Notes: generated from the letters alone by a model not told the origin. DNA of 64,000 nucleotides from Colwellia sp. (GCA_029938115.1 JAPYOP010000001.1:114811-178810); one strand, 5' to 3'. Shown: positions 24,905 to 35,717, counted from the first letter of the stretch. A program made the numbers and translations.

Positions 24905-25582
24905 TTATCTCTGGCGAACTATTTGATAGTTACGTGCAAAGTATTTCACCGGTACGCTCCATATATGCACTAAACGTGTGAACGGGAATACCAACAACAT
25001 AGTTAAACCCACAAAGATGTGCATTTTGTAGATGATACCTACGGTAGACATTGCTGTCGCAGCAGCAACACCTTGTAAAGTAACGATGCTTTGCGCCCAA
25101 TCACCTAATAAAACCATGACTGAACCGTCTAAGTGACTCATTGAAGCAAAGATAGTCGCTAAACCTAGTAATAATTGTACAAGTAATAATACTAGAATAA
25201 AGATATCAGAAGTCTTCGAAACAGCACGAACACGTGGGTTAGTTAAGCGACGTTTAAGTAGCATAACTAAACCGATTAAGCATATAACACCAAAGAAACC
25301 ACCACTAACCATCGCTAATAATTGCTTGTTAGCAGTCGAAATAAAAGCGTGGTAAATAGCATGTGGCGTTAACAAACCAACAAAATGACCACAAAGTACA
25401 AAGATAATACCTATGTGGAATAAATTGCTGGCTAAGCGAAACCCTTTTTGATCTAATAGTTGGCTAGAGTCGGCTTTCCATGAGTATGGTTCACGGTCAT
25501 ATCTGATCCAAGAACCAACAAAAAGCACGGTAATAGCAATGTAGGGATAAATCCCAAATAGTAAAAAATTTAAATTTGACAT
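24905..25582 (-). CDS. narI: Respiratory nitrate reductase gamma subunit (cytochrome b)
   Basis: 225 residues, the usual NarI length, with five membrane segments and His residues in the heme-binding helices (HIGIIFVLCGHFVGLLTPH, KMHIFVGLTMLLVFPFTRLVH). NarI anchors NarGH in the inner membrane and oxidises quinol through two b hemes. It starts 12 bp after narJ and has a GGAGAG ribosome-binding site. It is the last gene of narGHJI. Confidence 0.95.
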   Translation of the reverse strand: MSNLNFLLFGIYPYIAITVLFVGSWIRYDREPYSWKADSSQLLDQKGFRLASNLFHIGIIFVLCGHFVGLLTPHAIYHAFISTANKQLLAMVSGGFFGVICLIGLVMLLKRRLTNPRVRAVSKTSDIFILVLLLVQLLLGLATIFASMSHLDGSVMVLLGDWAQSIVTLQGVAAATAMSTVGIIYKMHIFVGLTMLLVFPFTRLVHIWSVPVKYFARNYQIVRQR

Positions 25583-25594
25583 AAGTATTCTCTC

Positions 25595-26353
25595 CTACAA
25601 TCCTGACACTTGTGCTGCATCAGCATCGTGCCATTTAATTGGAACTTGATGAACAGTATTTGGATCTAATGAATTTTGAGATTGGTGTAATCCGTTTGCT
25701 GAATTGGTATTAGACTTACAGTCGCCTACCATTGGATCATCAAAGCGTATTTCTTTATCTTCCCATTCTTTATCGATAACTTCATTTGTATCGTCTCGTT
25801 CTTCTGCTTTCACTGCTTCGCTAATTTCAGCTCTTGCTTCAAGGTCAATCTCTTGGCCTGAAATTTCGAGTAGTGAATCAAAAAGTACTGAGTAATAACA
25901 TTCTCTATCGATTAAACGTTCTGACAACATTGTCATTAAGTGACAAATATCACCAAGCCATTCTTCAATAAACTCAGACGGTTGTTCACTTAAAAACTCT
26001 AAATACAATGGAATGTAATCAGGTAGTTGCGATGAATTAACTTCAAAACCGTTCGTTTTATAAACATTCATTAAATCTACCATTGCTTGACCACGATCAC
26101 GAGACTCGCCGTGTACGTGTTCAAACAATAATAAAGATAATGCACGGCCACGATCAAATAATAGATCGTAGCTTTCTTGTGCATCAAAAATGTCTCTAGC
26201 GGTCAGTTGTCGAATAAAATCCAACAACTGAGTACGGTTTTGGTTAGTCAATTCATCCGCTTTTAAAACGATGTCTATTAACTCATCTTTGGCAGCAAAC
26301 ATCTCTGCTGTGGGATAATCGAGTAATCGCGAAATAACTTTAAGAATTAACAT
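25595..26353 (-). CDS. narJ: Nitrate reductase assembly chaperone
   Basis: 252 residues. The NarJ/TorD-like helical core (LKVISRLLDYPTAEM, LSLLLFEHVHGESRDRGQAM, LPDYIPLYLEFLSEQP) is complete. It helps insert the molybdenum cofactor into NarG and is not part of the final enzyme. The C-terminal 60 residues are acidic then Asn/Ser-rich and look disordered, giving a somewhat long protein. It sits between narH and narI with 9- and 12-bp gaps. Confidence 0.93.
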   Translation of the reverse strand: MLILKVISRLLDYPTAEMFAAKDELIDIVLKADELTNQNRTQLLDFIRQLTARDIFDAQESYDLLFDRGRALSLLLFEHVHGESRDRGQAMVDLMNVYKTNGFEVNSSQLPDYIPLYLEFLSEQPSEFIEEWLGDICHLMTMLSERLIDRECYYSVLFDSLLEISGQEIDLEARAEISEAVKAEERDDTNEVIDKEWEDKEIRFDDPMVGDCKSNTNSANGLHQSQNSLDPNTVHQVPIKWHDADAAQVSGL

Positions 26354-26362
26354 AACCTTCTC

Positions 26363-27907
26363 CTAACCTACATTAACGGTTTTAATAACATCACGTTTAG
26401 CAACTTTTTTGCCACCAAACATATTAACGCCACTTGCACCATCGCTACAGCCGTTACCGAATGTGAAACCACAACCAGATTTTTCGCCATAGGCTTCGGG
26501 TACGTTCATTTCACGCTTACCTGAAGGAATAACAAATCTATCTTCGTAGTTAGCAATAGCTAAATAACGGTACATTTCATCTGCTTGCTTCTTAGTTAAG
26601 CCCGCATCTTCAAGTACTTGTAGATCTTCAACACCTTCAACATTTTCAGCTCGCTTGTAAGCACGCATTGCAAGTAAACGTTCTAATGCACGCGCCACTG
26701 GCTCTTCATCACCGGCTGTTAACAAGTTCGCTAAATATTTAAGCGGAATACGTAAAGCACGGATATCTGGAATAACACCGGCTTTGCCGATAGTGGCTAA
26801 ATTACCTGAATCAACCGCGCTTTGAATTGGGCTAAGTGAAGGTACATACCAAACCATAGGTAACGTGCGGTACTCTGGATGTAATGGCAAGGCCAATTTC
26901 CAGTCTATCGCTAGTTTGTATACTGGCGATTTTTGCGCCGATTCAATTACTGAATCGGCAATACCGTCTTTACGCGCTTGAGCAATAATCGCAGGATCGT
27001 TTGGATCAAGGAATACTTCCAATTGCTTTTCATAAAGATCTGTTTCAGAAGGGGTTGAAGCCACTTCTTTAATTCGGTCAGCATCATATAAAATAACGCC
27101 TAAGTAACGAATACGACCTACACACGTTTCAGAACAAACCGTTGGTTGACCCGCTTCAATACGTGGATAACAGAAAATACATTTTTCTGATTTTCCTGAC
27201 TTCCAGTTGTAGTATATTTTCTTATACGGACAACCCGAAATACACATACGCCAGCCGCGGCATTTCTCTTGGTCAATTAAGACAATACCGTCTTCTTCAC
27301 GCTTGTAAATAGCGCCAGACGGACAAGAAGCCACACAAGCAGGATTTAAACAATGCTCACATAAACGTGGTAAATACATCATGAATGTATTTTCAAATTC
27401 CCCGTACATTTGTTTTTGCATGTTATCGAAGTTTTTGTCTTTAGAGCGTTTTTCAAACTCAGTGCCAAGAATTTCTTCCCAGTTAGGACCCCATTCGATT
27501 TTTTCCATACGCTTACCAGAAATAACAGAGCGCGGACGAGCCGTTGGCTGATGTTTTACTTCTGGCGAGGTATGTAGATGCTGGTAATCAAAATCAAACG
27601 GTTCATAATAATCGTCGATTTCTGGCATATTAGGATTAGCAAAAATATTTGCTAACACACGATATTTACCACCAATTTTAGGTTCGATGTTGCCATCTGA
27701 CTTACGAACCCAACCGCCATTCCATTTGTCTTGATCTTCCCAATCTTTCGGGTAACCAATACCTGGCTTAGTTTCAACATTGTTGAACCAAGCGTATTCA
27801 ACGCCTTCACGTGACGTCCATACGTTTTTACATGTAATTGAACAAGTATGACACCCGATACACTTATCAAGGTTAAGTACCATACCTATTTGAGAACGAA
27901 TTTTCAT
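26363..27907 (-). CDS. narH: Respiratory nitrate reductase beta subunit (Fe-S)
   Basis: 514 residues. Four iron-sulfur sites are visible: Cys16-x2-Cys19-x2-Cys22-x3-Cys26, then CEHCLNPACVASCP, CRGWRMCISGCP (the Trp marks the [3Fe-4S] site) and CIFCYPRIEAGQPTVCSETC. It passes electrons from NarI to NarG on the cytoplasmic face. It is 10 bp after narG. Confidence 0.96.
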   Translation of the reverse strand: MKIRSQIGMVLNLDKCIGCHTCSITCKNVWTSREGVEYAWFNNVETKPGIGYPKDWEDQDKWNGGWVRKSDGNIEPKIGGKYRVLANIFANPNMPEIDDYYEPFDFDYQHLHTSPEVKHQPTARPRSVISGKRMEKIEWGPNWEEILGTEFEKRSKDKNFDNMQKQMYGEFENTFMMYLPRLCEHCLNPACVASCPSGAIYKREEDGIVLIDQEKCRGWRMCISGCPYKKIYYNWKSGKSEKCIFCYPRIEAGQPTVCSETCVGRIRYLGVILYDADRIKEVASTPSETDLYEKQLEVFLDPNDPAIIAQARKDGIADSVIESAQKSPVYKLAIDWKLALPLHPEYRTLPMVWYVPSLSPIQSAVDSGNLATIGKAGVIPDIRALRIPLKYLANLLTAGDEEPVARALERLLAMRAYKRAENVEGVEDLQVLEDAGLTKKQADEMYRYLAIANYEDRFVIPSGKREMNVPEAYGEKSGCGFTFGNGCSDGASGVNMFGGKKVAKRDVIKTVNVG

Positions 27908-27917
27908 AGGTTACTCC

Positions 27918-30900
27918 TTAAGCTTCATCTGGGTTAGTAGGTAATGGGCGAGGTAATTGCTCTTTATTTGATGCTTCAAAACCGTCATCATCTAACCAGT
28001 CAATTTTGTCCATCTTACGAACAACAACCATTTCATCACGGTTACAACCAACTGTACCGTAGTAGTTGAAGCCCCAAGCTTGTTGTGCATAACCACCAAT
28101 CATGTGTGTTGGTTTCATAATAACGCGAGTAACTGAGTTATGGTGACCACCACGAGTACCGGTCATTTCTGAGCCAGGTACGTTGACGATACGCTCTTGT
28201 GCGTGATACATCATGGTCATGCCTTTCATTACACGTTGTGAAACCACAACACGACAAGCAATTGCGCCGTTAGCGTTAAATACTTCAACCCAATCGTTAT
28301 CTTCAAGGCCAGCTTCAGCGGCGTCTACTTCACTCATCCAAATAATTGGGCCACCACGAGATAGGGTAAGCATCAATAAGTTGTCAGAGTAAGTTGAGTG
28401 AATACCCCATTTTTGATGTGGCGTGATCCAGTTCAAGACGATTTCTTTATTACCATTTGGTTTAGAGTTTTTAACGGCCTCTGTTGTTTTAGTATCAACA
28501 GGTGGACGGTAAGAAACAAATTGCTCACCAAAGGCTTGCATCCATTTATGATCTTGATAGAACTGTTGACGACCGGTAATGGTTCTCCAAGGCACAAGCT
28601 CATGCACGTTAGTGTAACCAGCGGTGTAACTTACATGCTCATCTTCTAAACCAGACCATGTTGGAGAAGAAATAATTTTACGCGGCTGTGCTTGAATATC
28701 ACGGAAGCGAATTTTCTCTTCTTGCTTAGGTAAGGCTAAGTGAGTATGGTCAATACCCGTAAATTCACTTAATGCAGCCCATGCTTTAACAGCAACGCCA
28801 CCGTTAGTTTCGGGTGCGAAAGTAAGTACAGTTTCACAAGCATCAATAGCCGATTCAATTATTGGACGACCTTTACTGATACCTTCATCAGTGTTTAGGT
28901 GGTTTAACTGACCTAATAACATTATTTCGTCATCAGTATTCCAGTTAATACCTTTACCGCCATTACCTAATTTATCAAGTAGTGGCCCTAAAGAAGTGAA
29001 CTTCTTATAAGTGTTAGGGTAATCACGTTCAACAACCACCATGTTTGGTGCAGTAGATCCTGGAATTAAATCACATTCGCCTTTTTTCCAATCTTTAACA
29101 TCAAATGGTTGAGAAAGTTCACCTGGAGTGTCATGCAACATAGGTACAGTAACAAAGTCTGTTTCTTCACCTAAGTGACCAATACAAACTTCAGAGAATT
29201 TCTTGGCAATACCTTTGTAGATTTCCCAATCTGATTTCGCTTCCCACGCAGGATCAACAGCCGTTGATAATGGGTGAATAAATGGATGCATATCAGAAGT
29301 GTTTAAATCATCTTTTTCATACCAACACGCGGTAGGTAAGATAATATCTGAGTACATACAAGTAGATGACATACGGAAATCTAAGGTCGTTACTAGATCT
29401 AATTTACCAGTAGCGCCTTTATCAACCCATTCAGCTTCTTTTGGTTTTATGCCGCCAGAAGTGCCGTTATCTTCGTTCAATACACTTGCTCGTTCAGCAC
29501 CAAGAAGATACTTAAGCATGTATTCATGTCCCTTACCTGATGAACCAAGTAAGTTTGAACGCCAGATAAACATGTTACGCGGGAAGTTTTCTGGAGCATC
29601 AGGTGCTTCACAAGCAAACTTTATTCCGCCAGATTTTAACTCTTGAACCGCATAATCTTTTGGTTCCATGCCAGCTGCTTTTGCATCTTTAGTTAACTGC
29701 AGTGGGTTCATGTTAATTTGCGGTGCAGAAGGTAACCAACCCATGCGTTCTGCACGGATGTTGTAATCAAGCTGATGTTCGTCAAAGTCTTCTTTTTTAG
29801 CTAATGGAGACAATACTTCATGCATACTTACTTTTTCATGACGCCATTGCGAAGAATGGTTGTAGAAGAAAGAAGTACCATTCATTTGACGTGGTGGACG
29901 AGACCAATCCAAACCAAATGCTAATGGCTGCCAACCTGTTTGTGGGCGAAGCTTTTCTTGACCAACATAATGTGACCAACCGCCACCAGACTGACCAACA
30001 CAACCACACATCATAACCATATTGATAAGGCCACGATAGTTCATGTCCATGTGATACCAATGGTTCATTGCTGCACCAACGATAATCATTGATTTACCTT
30101 TGGTTTTGTCAGCGGTATCAGCAAATTCACGAGCAACTTTAATTACTTTTGAACGGTCAAGGCCAGTGATTTTTTCTTGCCATGCTGGTGTACCAGGAAC
30201 ATCATCATCATAACTAGAAGCAACGTTACCGCCACCTAAACCACGATCAATACCGTAGTTAGCCATCATTAAATCGTAAACAGTAGCCGTTAAGTATTCC
30301 TTGCCGTCTGCGCCAGTAATGGTCTTAGTTGGCACGTTACGAACTTGAATCTCATCTTGATCACAACCTGTCCACGCACTGTTAGTGTTATTCGCAGCAA
30401 AGTTAGGGAATGCAACAGGTGTTATTTGTGGAGAGTCACCGTCACCACCAATCTGAGATAATTGAAGTTTCGTTTCAGCGCCTGATTTACCTTCACGCTC
30501 TTTAATGTTCCATTTACCTTTTTCGCCCCAACGGTAACCGATAGAGCCAGTAGGAGAAACTAATTCATTTGAATTTTCATCAAAGGCGATAGTCTTCCAT
30601 TCAGGGTTGTTTTCTTGACCTAAATCACCCGCTAAATCGCTAGCACGTAAGAAGCGTGTTGATACAAAGCTCTTTTCGCCCGTTGAAGACTCACCATCAT
30701 CATGTACTTCTAATACCACTAACATAGGGAAATCGGTATATTGACGAACATAATTAGTGAAGTATTCACTTGGTTTTTCTAAATGGAATTCTTTTAAGAT
30801 AACATGACCAAAAGCCATGCCTAACGCTGCATCAGTACCCTGTTTAGGGTTTAACCATTCATCAGTAAGTTTTGACACTTCTGCGTAATCTGGTGTAATT

Positions 30901-31736
30901 GAGACAGTTTTAGCACCTTTATAACGAACTTCTGTAAAGAAATGCGCATCAGGTGTACGTGTTTGAGGAATATTAGAGCCCCAAGCAATGATGTAGTTTG
31001 AATTATACCAATCAGCAGATTCAGGCACATCTGTTTGTTCGCCCCAAGTCATTGGAGATGCTGGTGGTAAATCACAATACCAATCGTAGAAGCTTAAACA
31101 AACACCACCAATTAGTGACAAGTAACGAGCACCTGCCGCATAAGAAACCATAGACATTGCCGGAATTGGAGAGAAACCAATAACACGGTCAGGACCATAA
31201 GTTTTAGTTGTGTATACGTTTGCCGCAGCAATGATTTCGTTTACTTCTTCCCATGAAGAGCGAACAAAGCCACCTAAACCACGTTTTGATTTATAAGAGT
31301 CAGATTTTGCTTTATCTTCAACAATACTGCCCCATGCATCAACAGGATCTTGTGTTGCACGAGCCGCACGCCATAATTTTAATAATGGCTTACGTACTTT
31401 AGGGTATTTTAAACGGTTAGCGCTGTATAAGTACCAAGAATAACTTGCACCACGAGGACAGCCGCGCGGTTCATGGTTTGGTAAATCTGGACGAGTACGA
31501 GGATAATCAGTTTGCTGAGTTTCCCAAGTCACTAAACCATTTTTTACATAAATTTTCCAAGAACAAGAACCGGTACAGTTTACTCCGTGAGTAGAACGTA
31601 CGATTTTGTCATGTTGCCAGCGTTGGCGATAGCTGTTTTCCCATTCGCGATTTTCATTGGTGGTATCACCATGACCATCGCTGAATTCGCCAGTTTTCTT
31701 TTTCAAGAATTGTAAGCGATCAAGAAAGTTACTCAT
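27918..31736 (-). CDS. narG: Respiratory nitrate reductase alpha subunit (molybdenum)
   Basis: 1272 residues, a little longer than the Escherichia coli subunit. The FS0 cluster ligands His50, Cys54, Cys58 and Cys93 are all visible, as is the DLPPASPMTWGEQTDVPE region holding the Mo-coordinating Asp. There is no twin-arginine signal, as expected for a cytoplasm-facing membrane-bound enzyme. It reduces nitrate to nitrite using quinol electrons. It heads narGHJI; an FNR-like box lies about 140 bp upstream. Confidence 0.97.
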   Translation of the reverse strand: MSNFLDRLQFLKKKTGEFSDGHGDTTNENREWENSYRQRWQHDKIVRSTHGVNCTGSCSWKIYVKNGLVTWETQQTDYPRTRPDLPNHEPRGCPRGASYSWYLYSANRLKYPKVRKPLLKLWRAARATQDPVDAWGSIVEDKAKSDSYKSKRGLGGFVRSSWEEVNEIIAAANVYTTKTYGPDRVIGFSPIPAMSMVSYAAGARYLSLIGGVCLSFYDWYCDLPPASPMTWGEQTDVPESADWYNSNYIIAWGSNIPQTRTPDAHFFTEVRYKGAKTVSITPDYAEVSKLTDEWLNPKQGTDAALGMAFGHVILKEFHLEKPSEYFTNYVRQYTDFPMLVVLEVHDDGESSTGEKSFVSTRFLRASDLAGDLGQENNPEWKTIAFDENSNELVSPTGSIGYRWGEKGKWNIKEREGKSGAETKLQLSQIGGDGDSPQITPVAFPNFAANNTNSAWTGCDQDEIQVRNVPTKTITGADGKEYLTATVYDLMMANYGIDRGLGGGNVASSYDDDVPGTPAWQEKITGLDRSKVIKVAREFADTADKTKGKSMIIVGAAMNHWYHMDMNYRGLINMVMMCGCVGQSGGGWSHYVGQEKLRPQTGWQPLAFGLDWSRPPRQMNGTSFFYNHSSQWRHEKVSMHEVLSPLAKKEDFDEHQLDYNIRAERMGWLPSAPQINMNPLQLTKDAKAAGMEPKDYAVQELKSGGIKFACEAPDAPENFPRNMFIWRSNLLGSSGKGHEYMLKYLLGAERASVLNEDNGTSGGIKPKEAEWVDKGATGKLDLVTTLDFRMSSTCMYSDIILPTACWYEKDDLNTSDMHPFIHPLSTAVDPAWEAKSDWEIYKGIAKKFSEVCIGHLGEETDFVTVPMLHDTPGELSQPFDVKDWKKGECDLIPGSTAPNMVVVERDYPNTYKKFTSLGPLLDKLGNGGKGINWNTDDEIMLLGQLNHLNTDEGISKGRPIIESAIDACETVLTFAPETNGGVAVKAWAALSEFTGIDHTHLALPKQEEKIRFRDIQAQPRKIISSPTWSGLEDEHVSYTAGYTNVHELVPWRTITGRQQFYQDHKWMQAFGEQFVSYRPPVDTKTTEAVKNSKPNGNKEIVLNWITPHQKWGIHSTYSDNLLMLTLSRGGPIIWMSEVDAAEAGLEDNDWVEVFNANGAIACRVVVSQRVMKGMTMMYHAQERIVNVPGSEMTGTRGGHHNSVTRVIMKPTHMIGGYAQQAWGFNYYGTVGCNRDEMVVVRKMDKIDWLDDDGFEASNKEQLPRPLPTNPDEA

Positions 31737-31875
31737 CTTTTTTCTCCGTTAAAGTCATATCAGTTACGTTAAAAGAATGCTCTGTTACTGATAAAACCGA
31801 TTGTTAAAATTTTATTATCTAGAGGCGGTGTACTAAAAATAGGTGGTTATTCTATTCTTTTGAAATTAAAGAGAG

Positions 31876-31889
31876 CTGATCTATATCAA
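31876..31889. promoter_or_regulatory. FNR-type site upstream of narG
   Basis: CTGATCTATATCAA differs by one base from TTGAT-N4-ATCAA. It is in the 203-bp region between narK and narG, at a distance typical for anaerobic activation. Confidence 0.6.
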
Positions 31890-31939
31890 CTCCCTTTAAT
31901 TAACCTTAAAATAATTATGGCTTTTAAGCGTTGTGATGT

Positions 31940-33544
31940 TTAAGGATTATGATGTTCAGCGCCTTTACGTAAGTAGAACCACCAATTAAGAACCATACAC
32001 AAGCCGTAAAACACTGCGAAACCATATAAAGCATTTTCAGGTGTTGTTAACTTGATTTGCTCACCTAATACTTTAGGAATAATGAAGGCGCCGTAAGCCG
32101 CTACTGCTGAAGTCCAACCTAATACCGGACCTGCTTGTTCTTTATTAAATACCATTGAAATAGTACGGAACGTTGAACCGTTACCAATACCAGTGGCAGC
32201 AAATAAAACTAAGAATAATACTAAGAAAGGTACAAAGTATTCCTGGGGTGTTTCTGATGCGTATGCTAGTTTCATGTAATGAGCGACACCCACTGCACTG
32301 GCAACCATAATAACAGCGCAGATTTGTGTCACTTTAGCGCCTCCCATTTTATCCGCAATCCAGCCACCGACAGGGCGAATTAATGCGCCAATGAAAGGAC
32401 CCATCCAAGCGTACATTAATGCACTAGGACCAGCCGCGTTAGCAATGTCGTGATTCATTACACCATCAACCATGATGTGTTGGTAACCAAAAATAACTTT
32501 AATAGATAAGCCAAAGCCTGCCGCAAAACCAATGAAAGAACCAAACGTCATGGTGTAGATAATACTCATTACCCATGTGTGCTTGTTATTGAATATTTTG
32601 TATTGATGATTTAAATTTTCTTTAATTTTACCCGGAAATAATTTTAGTAAGAATACGGTTAAGGCAATAACGATAGGTAAAACAATCCACTTGCTGATGC
32701 CAAAACCACTACCACCGACTTTTTCAGGAAGCATTAGCCATAAGCCTAAGATAGCAGTCACAAAACCAACTAAAAGCATACCAGTGATGATAGAAAATGA
32801 ACCCGCAGGGTTTGGTAAATCAGGGGTGACGTGTGAGGCTTTAATGTTATTCATGCCCATCCAGCCAACAACTGCTAGAGGTATTAAGAATAATAGCCAG
32901 ATGTAACCAGCATTTTGTATCCAAGTATCAGACCCTGCTGGAATTTTACCAATAAGCGTACCTGAAGTAGTTACTAGCTCCATTGGTTCGCCACCGAATA
33001 AACCAAACGTCATCGCTAAAGGTACAAGGATTTGCATGGTAGTAACACCGAAGTTACCTAAACCAGCATTTAAACCTAGCGCTAAACCTTGCTGTTTTTT
33101 CGGGAAAAAGAAAGAAATATTAGACATTGAAGAAGCGAAATTACCACCACCTATACCAGATAAAAGTGCTAACACTTGGAACACCCAAAATGGTGTGTTT
33201 TGATCTTGTAAGGCAATACCAGCACCGATTGCTGGAATCATTAATAATGCGGTCGTAAATACGATAGTGTTTCGTCCACCCGCTAAACGGATAAAGAAAC
33301 TGCTGGGAATTCGTAAGGTTGCACCGGTTAAGCCCGCAATGGCCATTAAAGTGAATAACTCAGATTTCGCAAATGGAAAGCCCAAGTTAAGCATTTGAAT
33401 CGTAATGATGCCCCAGTATAGCCATACTGCGAAACCACATAAAAGGCTTGGGATTGAGATCCAAAGGTTGCGATTAGCGACCTTTTTACCTGTGCTATCC
33501 CAAAACTGGGCGTCTTCTACGTCCCATTTTTGAATGTCAGACAT
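31940..33544 (-). CDS. narK: NarK-type nitrate/nitrite transporter
   Basis: 534 residues, longer than usual (about 460). It has about twelve membrane segments with nitrate signature motifs (GGNFASSMSNISFFFPKKQQG, GWIADKMGGAKV, with RIPSSFF). NarK2-type proteins exchange external nitrate for internal nitrite. It is on the same strand as narG, 203 bp away, but behind its own promoter. An exact FNR box lies 111 bp upstream, in the region shared with narX. Confidence 0.9.
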   Translation of the reverse strand: MSDIQKWDVEDAQFWDSTGKKVANRNLWISIPSLLCGFAVWLYWGIITIQMLNLGFPFAKSELFTLMAIAGLTGATLRIPSSFFIRLAGGRNTIVFTTALLMIPAIGAGIALQDQNTPFWVFQVLALLSGIGGGNFASSMSNISFFFPKKQQGLALGLNAGLGNFGVTTMQILVPLAMTFGLFGGEPMELVTTSGTLIGKIPAGSDTWIQNAGYIWLLFLIPLAVVGWMGMNNIKASHVTPDLPNPAGSFSIITGMLLVGFVTAILGLWLMLPEKVGGSGFGISKWIVLPIVIALTVFLLKLFPGKIKENLNHQYKIFNNKHTWVMSIIYTMTFGSFIGFAAGFGLSIKVIFGYQHIMVDGVMNHDIANAAGPSALMYAWMGPFIGALIRPVGGWIADKMGGAKVTQICAVIMVASAVGVAHYMKLAYASETPQEYFVPFLVLFLVLFAATGIGNGSTFRTISMVFNKEQAGPVLGWTSAVAAYGAFIIPKVLGEQIKLTTPENALYGFAVFYGLCMVLNWWFYLRKGAEHHNP

Positions 33545-33654
33545 TGTCTACTCCAATTGTTCTTCTGTTAAAATAATTACGTGAGATTGTGAAATTGTTT
33601 TTAGTGTTAATTCTTTTGTCGAGGCTAAAATAACAAGGGACTGAATATCAGTAG

Positions 33655-33668
33655 TTGATCTGGATCAA
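33655..33668. promoter_or_regulatory. Exact FNR-type box between narK and narX
   Basis: TTGATCTGGATCAA matches the consensus TTGAT-N4-ATCAA exactly. It lies 111 bp upstream of narK and 235 bp upstream of narX. The rest of the 33545-33902 gap shows no credible gene. Confidence 0.8.
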
Positions 33669-33902
33669 TCTGTTATGAGCTTAAGTTGAAGTAGTACACG
33701 TTAATTACCACTAAAGTAGTAGTTTGCTGGGTGGCCATCATGATGTTTTTATTGGCTTTTGTGTTTGCTTTATTGTTTTGTACTCTAGATTGAAATTGAT
33801 TGACTATTTGGTGGTAGGGGGAAAGTTTTTGGTATTTTTGAATGAATTTCAGTATGCTGATGTCAATGATTTTAAACACAGCCGCAATATTGCTTTGATA
33901 AA

Positions 33903-35687
33903 ATGAAAACACCCCAAAATTATATTGATATTTCTGAATCTAGCTCGTCACTAATCGCTCGAGTAGGGCAGGTGATGGCAGTCATTATCACGTTAGGTTT
34001 AGTCAGTATGATTTCATCCATGTTAGTTACTGAAAGTTTGAATGGTGATGCCGCCCAAATTAACAAAGCGGGAGCGTTAAGAATGCAAGCGGTACGAATT
34101 TCTCGGACCTATTTCATTGACCAAAGCCAGAATAAAGAACAGGTTAGGGGCGAAATACATACCTTTGATTTGAGTTTAACTAGCTTGTTTTATGGTAAGC
34201 AACTCGAAGATATGCATAATACTGTGGGTGAGCAATATCGGAAAATCCTAGATTCGTGGCAGCAGGTTAATAGTACAAGTATGACGAGTAAACAGTTAAC
34301 TGCCGAGCAACTAACTGAGTTGATACAATCTTATGATCATTTTGTTAATCAACTAGATAAACTCGTTAGTTTATTGCAGCTAGAATCAGAAAAAAAGTTA
34401 AGTTTCCTACGTTTAATTCAAGGCATTACTTTATTACTGGTTATTGCTGTTGCCAGCTTTGTATTGATCAAGTTAAACCGCACCTTAATTGTACCGTTAA
34501 AGCAATTGGTCGATGTTGCCGAACAAGTTGGTAAAGGAAATTTTGAGGTTAAAGCTAATTATAATGAAAATGATGAGTTAGGTCTTTTAGCAAATACTAT
34601 TAACCAAATGTCGTCAGAATTAAAATTAACCTATCAAGAGTTTGAAGCGCGTGTTGATAATAAAACCCGGCAATTAAGCCGCACTAATCAATCGTTAGAT
34701 ATTTTGTACCGGGCGGCACGGAATTTAGCAGGCTATACCTTGTCAGAGCAAGATAGTGATAACTATCAAATTGATCATCACATTATCGATGAGTTAGTCG
34801 AAGTATTAGGTTTTGGTAAAATAAAAATAGACGTGAATGACAGTAAACAAAACAGTCTGATTATCGATGTTTATGTCAATAATACTATGGACAATATTTG
34901 CTTTAATTATCATAAGTTTCCTTTAGAAAAACAGAATCGTCTTTTTGGTTATTTAATTTGGGAATTACCTAAAGGTAAAAAGGTACATGACTGGCAGCAA
35001 CAAATATTGCAAGCCATGGCTGATATTATTGCTACGGCTATCGAACTTGATCAAAAGCGTACCAGTGAAAACCGTTTAGTTATTGTCGAAGAGCGAGCGG
35101 TTATTGCCCGTGAGCTTCATGACTCGCTAGCTCAATCATTATCTTACTTGAAAGTGCAAATGAGTTTACTGACCCGAAAAATGCAAAAAAATGTTCCACA
35201 ACCGCAAGTGGAAGAAACCATCGACGATATAAAAGAAGGTTTAAATAGTGCGTATTTGCAACTTAGAGAGCTGCTTACCACATTTAGACTAAAGCTTGAT
35301 GATCCGGCCATTAAAAATTCATTACAAAGTACCATCACCGAATTCAGTGCTAAGTGTCAATATAGTATTGAGTTCAACTATCAACTTCCGCAAAACTATT
35401 TAAGTGCTAATCAAGAAATTCATTTGTTACAAATCATACGAGAAGCCTTATCTAACATACACCGCCATGCACATGCGACTAAAGCGGGAGTATCCATCGT
35501 GCTTGATGATAATAAGGTTAAAGTGCAAGTGTGGGATAATGGCTCTGGCCTTCATGATAATATCAGTGAACAAGGGCATTTTGGCATCGGTATAATGCAA
35601 GAACGGGCAAAATCGCTAAATACTTCGCTTTATGTAGACAATAGAGTTGAGGAAGGTACATTAGTTAGTTTTGAGTTTAATCATTAA
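33903..35687 (+). CDS. narX: Nitrate/nitrite sensor histidine kinase (NarX/NarQ family)
   Basis: 594 residues. Two membrane segments flank a periplasmic sensor that carries the nitrate-binding P-box (AQINKAGALRMQAVRI, about residues 51-66). A HAMP linker, a cysteine-poor central region and a HisKA_3 phosphoacceptor (ARELHDSLAQSLSYLK, His near 406) follow, ending in an HATPase domain (GHFGIGIMQERA). It senses nitrate or nitrite and phosphorylates the next gene's product. NarX and NarQ cannot be told apart reliably here. Confidence 0.92.
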   Translation: MKTPQNYIDISESSSSLIARVGQVMAVIITLGLVSMISSMLVTESLNGDAAQINKAGALRMQAVRISRTYFIDQSQNKEQVRGEIHTFDLSLTSLFYGKQLEDMHNTVGEQYRKILDSWQQVNSTSMTSKQLTAEQLTELIQSYDHFVNQLDKLVSLLQLESEKKLSFLRLIQGITLLLVIAVASFVLIKLNRTLIVPLKQLVDVAEQVGKGNFEVKANYNENDELGLLANTINQMSSELKLTYQEFEARVDNKTRQLSRTNQSLDILYRAARNLAGYTLSEQDSDNYQIDHHIIDELVEVLGFGKIKIDVNDSKQNSLIIDVYVNNTMDNICFNYHKFPLEKQNRLFGYLIWELPKGKKVHDWQQQILQAMADIIATAIELDQKRTSENRLVIVEERAVIARELHDSLAQSLSYLKVQMSLLTRKMQKNVPQPQVEETIDDIKEGLNSAYLQLRELLTTFRLKLDDPAIKNSLQSTITEFSAKCQYSIEFNYQLPQNYLSANQEIHLLQIIREALSNIHRHAHATKAGVSIVLDDNKVKVQVWDNGSGLHDNISEQGHFGIGIMQERAKSLNTSLYVDNRVEEGTLVSFEFNH

Positions 35688-35691
35688 TTGT

Positions 35692-35711
35692 AGGTCGAGG
35701 ATTGCCTCGAG
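35692..35711 (+). repeat. Repeat-derived hairpin between narX and narL
   Basis: TGTAGGTCGAGGATTGCCTCGA contains a TCGAGG/CCTCGA stem with a 4-base loop, only 7 bases before the narL ATG. It belongs to the TGTAGGTCG repeat family. It leaves no clear free ribosome-binding site for narL. Confidence 0.7.
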
Positions 35712-35717
35712 AATTGT

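Noticed and set aside
33673..33912. Open frames on both strands between narK and narX
   Set aside because: They cover the regulatory region with the FNR box and show no coding features.
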